Assembly (NCBI GenBank): GCA_965228625.1
Contig: OZ245829.1
Location: 186,001 to 250,000, forward strand
Origin: UBA2767 sp965228625
GTDB lineage: Bacteria; Pseudomonadota; Alphaproteobacteria; Rhizobiales; Methyloligellaceae
Reading direction: 5' to 3'
Length of the DNA: 64,000 nt
This document shows positions 59,820 to 64,000 of the stretch, in pieces. Positions within the stretch are counted from its first letter, which is position 1, and the number at the start of each line of letters is the position of its first letter. Made by a program: the position numbers and the translations under genes. The notes under the pieces are model-generated. The model was not told the DNA's origin. It made no database searches and saw nothing but the letters and a program-made list of their open reading frames with translations.

Positions 59820-60482
59820 ATGTTGGCAGAAGATCTCTCGGCGTTCATCGAGCGCCACAGCCTTGTCATCGAGGTGCTGGGCTTCACGGGCGCAATCCTG
59901 GCCATTGCCGCCAACGCCATGAAGACGATGATCCCGCTGCGGATCGCAAACCTCGTTGCCAGCGTTCTGTTCGTGATCTATGGCGCCGTCCTCCCCTCCT
60001 ATCCGCAGGTGCTGGTGCACGGGGTGCTGGTGCCGGTGCACGCGGTGCGGCTTCGCCAAATGATGCGACTCATCGCCGATGTGAAGAAATCGGCGCGCGG
60101 CGACCTCGCCCTCGATGCGCTGATGCCCTATTCGGAGACGAGGCGCTTCAACGCCGGCGAGACCGTGTTCCGCAAGGGCGATGCGGCTGATACGCTCTAT
60201 TACACGCGCGAGGGGCGCTTCGAATTGGTGGAACTGGGACGGAAGGTTCACCCCGGAGAGGTGATCGGTGAGATCGGCCTGGTGGAGCCGGACAACCGGC
60301 GCACCGCATCTTTCCGCTGCCTGGCCGACGGCCAGCTCCTCGCCATCAGCTATGACCGCGTCAAGGAGCTCTACTTCCAGAACCCCGAATTCGGCTTCTA
60401 CTTCCTCAACCTCATCTCAAAACGCCTGCTGGCGGAGAACGCCGGGCTGGTGCAAGAGGTGGAGCGGTTGCGGGGGGTGTGA
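59820..60482 (+). CDS. Membrane-anchored cyclic-nucleotide-binding-fold protein, paralog 2
   Basis: A 220-residue protein aligned end to end with the previous one (shared IERHS, IEVLG, AANAMKTMIPLRI, LLPSYPQ-type and GEIGLVE-DNRRT segments). ATG 59820 follows GGGGGAG. The two are clearly a tandem duplication, each with its own promoter-like upstream (ACGCTA near 58940 and 59751). They may form a mixed dimer. No DNA-binding domain is attached, so output must go through another protein or the membrane part. Confidence 0.75.
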   Translation: MLAEDLSAFIERHSLVIEVLGFTGAILAIAANAMKTMIPLRIANLVASVLFVIYGAVLPSYPQVLVHGVLVPVHAVRLRQMMRLIADVKKSARGDLALDALMPYSETRRFNAGETVFRKGDAADTLYYTREGRFELVELGRKVHPGEVIGEIGLVEPDNRRTASFRCLADGQLLAISYDRVKELYFQNPEFGFYFLNLISKRLLAENAGLVQEVERLRGV

Positions 60483-60604
60483 GGTTTGCCGTCATCTCGG
60501 GACGTGCGCGCCGCGATGACCGAGAAGGGCAAGTCGTGGGAAGCGGAGAAGGTCGGCATCACCACGCCCCCACAAACCACGCCACCTCCCCTTAGCAAAC
60601 ACGG

Positions 60605-60621
60605 CGCGTCCTGCTAAACGA
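60605..60621 (+). promoter_or_regulatory. Promoter-like element shared by two genes (copy 2)
   Basis: CGCGTCCTGCTAAACGA, identical to 57934-57950, 46 bases upstream of the SDR start at 60668. Confidence 0.4.
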
Positions 60622-60667
60622 TCCCCCATCACATCCCGCAACACGAGCCGGGACGACTGGAGGGAGA

Positions 60668-61351
60668 ATGGCTGACAAGACGTTACTGATTACCGGCGCG
60701 TCCACGGGTATTGGCCGGGCAACCGCCGAGGCCGCCGTGCAGGCGGGCTGGAAGGTGGCGCTTGCGGCGCGTTCCGGGAACACGCTGGAGGAGCTCGTGG
60801 GGGCGCTGGGCGCGGATCGCGCGCTGGCCATTCCAACCGATGTGACGGACCCCGCCCAGGTCGAGAGCATGGTCGCCAGGGCAAGCGACTTCGGCGAATT
60901 GACCTCCGTGTTCGCCAATGCCGGCCTCGGGGCGTCCGCCGCCGGAACCGAAAAAGGCGAACTGGACAACTGGCGCGAGATGATCGACGTCAACATCTGG
61001 GGTTTGTGTCTCACCGTGAAGTTCGCGATGCCGGTGCTGAGACAGGTCAAGGGCGGCCACATTCTCCTGACCGGAAGCCGGGCGGGACGCGTGACGCTGC
61101 CGGGTTCCGTTTACGGGGCCACCAAATGGTTCGTGCACGGCTATGGCCAGAACCTCGCCGCCGAGATGGCCGAATGGGGCGGGCGCTGCACGGTCATCGC
61201 GCCGGGCATGGTCGACACCCCCTTCTTCGACGAGCCCAAGCCGCAGGGGCTGAAGGCCGAGGATGTGGCCAATGCGGTGATGTATGCCCTCGCGCAGCCG
61301 GCCGAGGTGAATGTCGGGGAAGTTCTCCTGTCGCCCGTGCGGGCGTCGTGA
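60668..61351 (+). CDS. Short-chain dehydrogenase/reductase
   Basis: A 227-residue classical SDR: TGASTGIG, FANAG, and Y-x3-K in YGATKWFVHG. GGAGGG precedes ATG 60668. It is followed 13 bases downstream by a substrate-binding protein gene on the same strand, likely co-transcribed. Substrate unknown. Confidence 0.88.
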   Translation: MADKTLLITGASTGIGRATAEAAVQAGWKVALAARSGNTLEELVGALGADRALAIPTDVTDPAQVESMVARASDFGELTSVFANAGLGASAAGTEKGELDNWREMIDVNIWGLCLTVKFAMPVLRQVKGGHILLTGSRAGRVTLPGSVYGATKWFVHGYGQNLAAEMAEWGGRCTVIAPGMVDTPFFDEPKPQGLKAEDVANAVMYALAQPAEVNVGEVLLSPVRAS

Positions 61352-61364
61352 GAGGCCTGCAGCC

Positions 61365-62369
61365 ATGACCCGGCCCGTAACACTAACCTTCGCCACCTAC
61401 ACCTACGACCGCATGGCACCCATCCTCGACGGCCGCGTCGGGGTCGATGGCGCGAAGATCGCACCGATCGTTCTGGGCTCCGAAGACCTGTTTCCGCGCG
61501 CCGTGCAGCGCGCCGAGTTCGACGTGTGCGAAGTGTCGTTTTCAAGCTATCTGATGCAGGTTTCACACGGGACGTCCCAATACACCGCCGTGCCCGCCTT
61601 CGCCTCGCGCGCCTTTCGGCACGACTGCATCTACGTGAACAGCGCAAGCGGCATCGAGACGCCAAAGGATCTGGAGGGGAAACGCGTCGGCGTGCCCGAA
61701 TATCAGGCGACCATGGTCGTGTGGGTGCGCGGCATCCTGCAGGACGAGCACGGGGTCGATTTCACCAGGCTCAGATATCGCAACGGTGGCATCAACCGGC
61801 CCGGCCGCAAGGAGCGTCTGCAGTTGGAACTGCCCGATGAGATCGACATCGAGCCGGTGCCCGAAGGCGAGACGCTCAACGGCATGCTTGTGCGCGGCGA
61901 CCTCGACGCGGTCATCTCGCCGCAAATGCTGAAATCCTTCGCAGAGGGACACCCGAATGTGCGCCGCCTGTTCGAAAACCCGGCCGAGGCGGCCCGGGCC
62001 TATTACCGGAAGACCGGCTTCTTCCCGATCATGCATGTGATGGCCGTGCGCACCGCGATCCTGGAGGAACATCCCGGGCTCGCCGCACCGATCTACAGGG
62101 CGCTGATCGAGGCGCGGGATATGGCTTATGCCGAGCTGCAGCAGATGGCGGAATACTCGTCGAGCACGCTCATGCTGCCGTTCTACGCCGCGGACCTGGC
62201 CGAGACGAAAGCGCTGATGGGCGAGAACTACTGGTCGTACGGCGCGGAGGCGAACAGGGCGGAGCTGGAAACCCTGTTCCGCTATTCCCACGAACAGCAT
62301 CTCTCGACGCGGCTGCTCTCGCTCGAGGACGTGTTCGCCGAAGAAACGCTCACGCTGACGGAGAGCTGA
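61365..62369 (+). CDS. Substrate-binding-fold protein, 4,5-dihydroxyphthalate-decarboxylase-like
   Basis: A 334-residue protein with the periplasmic-binding-protein-like fold of 4,5-dihydroxyphthalate decarboxylase and NMT1-type proteins (VCEVSFSSYLMQVSHG, VGVPEYQATMVVWVRGIL). No signal peptide is present, so an enzyme or orphan binding protein is more likely than a transport receptor. ATG 61365 lies 13 bases after the SDR stop. It may decarboxylate an aromatic or other acid. Confidence 0.7.
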   Translation: MTRPVTLTFATYTYDRMAPILDGRVGVDGAKIAPIVLGSEDLFPRAVQRAEFDVCEVSFSSYLMQVSHGTSQYTAVPAFASRAFRHDCIYVNSASGIETPKDLEGKRVGVPEYQATMVVWVRGILQDEHGVDFTRLRYRNGGINRPGRKERLQLELPDEIDIEPVPEGETLNGMLVRGDLDAVISPQMLKSFAEGHPNVRRLFENPAEAARAYYRKTGFFPIMHVMAVRTAILEEHPGLAAPIYRALIEARDMAYAELQQMAEYSSSTLMLPFYAADLAETKALMGENYWSYGAEANRAELETLFRYSHEQHLSTRLLSLEDVFAEETLTLTES

Positions 62370-62838
62370 AAACGCTCTCCTTGTCGCGGTCACCGTCCCC
62401 CTCGTTTCCCAACGCCGCCCTCTTCGTCACCTCCATGATCGCTTCGCGGTAGCGCCGGCGTGCGGTTTCCGGCGAGCGGCCGATCCGCGCGGCGATGAAG
62501 GAAAACGGCAGGTCGAAGGAGCGCCACCAGATCAGCCGGAACAACGGCTTGTCGATCCCCTGCAGCCAGGCGAGATCGCCGAGCATGCGTGACACGTCCC
62601 GCGGGCTCGGGCGGAAGGGCCGTGTCTTCACTTCGCCATAGCCGTAGGCCTCGCGGTGCTCGCGCACGACCTCGGGCCATGACACCGCCTGCCCCTTGAA
62701 CTGGGCCAGCACCCGCGCGTCGGGGTCGGGCAGCGCGCGCAGGGTCTTGAGTGCGGTGAGGATCCGCCCCTCGATGGTCTCGCCATCGTCGGGCATGCGG
62801 GCGGGCTTAAACTGGCGGTAGAGCCGGGCTTCGGTCAT
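62350..62838 (-). CDS. DUF6362-family protein, phage-associated type
   Basis: A 162-residue protein with a C-terminal helix-turn-helix-like segment (FSFIAARIGRSPETARRRYREAI), matching the DUF6362 group often found in prophages. ATG 62838 follows AGGAG. Its 3' end overlaps the converging gene by 20 bases. It may be a small-terminase- or regulator-like protein. Along with the repressor at the window end it hints at a prophage to the right. Confidence 0.65.
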   Translation of the reverse strand: MTEARLYRQFKPARMPDDGETIEGRILTALKTLRALPDPDARVLAQFKGQAVSWPEVVREHREAYGYGEVKTRPFRPSPRDVSRMLGDLAWLQGIDKPLFRLIWWRSFDLPFSFIAARIGRSPETARRRYREAIMEVTKRAALGNEGDGDRDKESVFSSPSA

Positions 62839-63441
62839 GGGGGTGGGTCTCCTTTTGGGTGAGTTCGAGGTTCGTACGGGGGTATCAGTCGTCATTCCCG
62901 TCCCCGCCTACGCGGGGACAGGCTTTAGCGGGATCCATGGGTGATGTGCCACACGCGACGCCGCCAAGATCTGGATCCCGGATCGCGGACCGGATCACGA
63001 TCCCGGGCTGACCAGTCGCCGAGGCCGGCCCTTGTCCGGGATGACGCAGAAGAGTTGCCGGTTTCTCATCTGCCAGACATTCCCGTCCCCGCCTGCGGGG
63101 CGACAGGCCTCAGCTGGATTGCTTGCATTCTTGAAATCCCCGTCCCCGCCTACGCGGGGACAGGCTTTAGCGGGATCCATGCGTGATGTGCCACGCGCGA
63201 TGCCGCCAAGATCTGGATCCCGGATCGCGGACCGGATCACGATCCCGGGCTGACCTGTCGCTGGGGCCGGCCCTTGTCCGGGATTTCGGGATGGTCGCGT
63301 TCTCCCTTACCGAGAGCGTACTCGGCTTCCAGATATGTGGTGGTGGAAGGTGCTCCCCTGCTAAGGGAGTGCGTTGAAAACGTTCACCATGTTCGCGTGT
63401 TGCGCGTGCGTTCGCGGCCGCCCGCGTCATAATCGGGCAAA
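62839..63441. repeat. Duplicated repeat block
   Basis: No gene. A unit of about 150 bases beginning CGTCCCCGCCTACGCGGGG is present at 62899-63055 and again at 63141-63292, 242 bases apart; both include TCTGGATCCCGGATCGCGGA. It belongs to the same repeat family as the block at 52 kb. Confidence 0.8.
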
Positions 63442-63493
63442 ATACCGATTTGTTGGTAAAAATCAACCGAAATCTTTGTAGATACCGAAATCT
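63442..63493 (+). promoter_or_regulatory. Operator-like repeats upstream of the repressor gene
   Basis: ACCGAAATCT occurs at 63466-63475 and 63484-63493, 18 bases apart, and TACCGATTTGTTGGTA lies at about 63443-63458. CCGA-AATC-TCGG within the second copy is a short inverted repeat. The A+T-rich stretch suits autoregulation of the following repressor. Confidence 0.5.
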
Positions 63494-63517
63494 CGGCAAA
63501 TGCGGTAGGTTGAGTCC

Positions 63518-64000
63518 ATGGGTATTCTCGGCGAAAGGGTGCAGGCGCGCATCAGGGCTTTGGGCTTGTCCCAGAGTGCCTTGGCGCGCGAAGTTGGCAT
63601 GAAGCCTCAAGGCATTCAGTCGATCTGTGCCGGCGAGGTGGAACGCCCGCGTAAGTTGCGAGAAATCGCGCGTGCACTCAAAACAACGGAAGACTATCTG
63701 CTTGGCGAAAGCGATGATCCTTCCCTTCCCGGCCAAATAGGCGGTATGATTTCGGGGTCAGGCTCCCTGATAGAGTCACGCGTTTTTCCGGTTATCGATT
63801 TGGTGCGGGCGGGAAAGTACTCCGAAATCTCCGATGTCTACACGGAAGGCGACGGCGCCCACGGCGTCACCGTCTACAAGGCGGGCGATGTCGGGCCGCG
63901 CGCTTTCGCGGTGGAGGTCGAGGGCGAGAGCATGGTGGTGAACCCGCCGAAAGCGGGGGAAGTGTCCTACAATCCGGGTGATTTCATCGTCTGCGACCCC
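63518..64000 (+). CDS. XRE/S24-type phage repressor, cut by the window edge
   Basis: The first 161 residues of a CI/LexA-like repressor. An XRE helix-turn-helix (LSQSALAREVGMKPQGIQSI) is followed by a linker and the start of an S24 peptidase domain. The self-cleavage site is an Ala-Gly bond in VRAGKY, and the catalytic serine lies in EGESM. The catalytic lysine is past the window end. Such repressors respond to DNA damage (RecA) and keep a prophage silent. Confidence 0.8.
   Translation, partial: MGILGERVQARIRALGLSQSALAREVGMKPQGIQSICAGEVERPRKLREIARALKTTEDYLLGESDDPSLPGQIGGMISGSGSLIESRVFPVIDLVRAGKYSEISDVYTEGDGAHGVTVYKAGDVGPRAFAVEVEGESMVVNPPKAGEVSYNPGDFIVCDP

Overview
The window reads as chromosome of a G+C-rich, free-living Alphaproteobacterium, plausibly of the order Hyphomicrobiales or a relative. 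This rests on gene content and base composition; there is no rRNA or tRNA in the window to fix the taxonomy. Genes are dense, short operons alternate strands, and many genes start at GTG/TTG or look leaderless. I saw no CRISPR array, insertion sequence, tRNA or rRNA.

Layout. 0.2-8.1 kb: small stress and metabolism genes (cupin; OsmC with a divergent TetR regulator; a DUF3365 haem protein; a PheC-like binding-fold protein; polysaccharide deacetylase; patatin; cysteine-dioxygenase-type protein; ArsR/SRPBCC pair), closed by two tandem terminators. 8.4-17 kb: an arsenic island. aioX-aioS-aioR (periplasmic As(III) sensor, histidine kinase, sigma-54 activator) precede a consensus -24/-12 promoter with two upstream palindromes, then aioB-aioA (arsenite oxidase). 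Converging on it is arsR-arsC-aqpS. 17-18.1 kb: TetR and a divergent DUF1330 gene with palindromic operators. 18.7-23.9 kb: an MFS exporter with a histidine-rich tail, a ribbon-helix-helix protein, and a four-gene operon built round a GMC oxidoreductase and its Tat-exported partner. 24.2-26.8 kb: a large inverse-autotransporter-like surface protein with a beta-helix passenger. 27-32.2 kb: paired Lin0512 proteins, a MOSC protein, two secreted proteins sharing one motif, a YqaA-type protein, an acetyltransferase and an ECF sigma factor.

32.5-38.3 kb (minus strand): a tight operon fabI - DUF3141 (PHA-synthase-like Cys/Asp/His triad) - MaoC/Pta fusion - ackA, which links acyl chains, CoA thioesters and acetyl phosphate. 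38.5-48.5 kb: DMP19 membrane protein, CHAD protein, a ClpX-type zinc-finger/HTH protein with an array of TGACA half-sites, a Crp/Fnr regulator, and a fatty-acid alpha-dioxygenase-like haem enzyme with an unknown partner and a nearby T4-type lysozyme. 48.5-54.2 kb: metabolic genes (DapA-like, SDR, DoxX) separated by long stretches of dispersed palindromic repeats and very small genes. 54.2-57.4 kb: a membrane/unknown cluster of lower G+C, then two secreted proteins. 57.7-62.8 kb: membrane proteins, two tandem paralogous membrane-anchored cyclic-nucleotide-binding proteins, an SDR, a binding protein and a DUF6362 protein. The window ends in repeats and a truncated XRE/S24 repressor that may mark the start of a prophage.

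Best leads: the aio/ars circuit with readable regulatory DNA; the surface beta-helix protein; the FabI/DUF3141/MaoC-Pta/AckA operon; the alpha-dioxygenase locus; the GMC operon with no visible cytochrome partner; and paired small families (Lin0512, AQSFLEG proteins, CNB proteins). None is proven novel from sequence alone.
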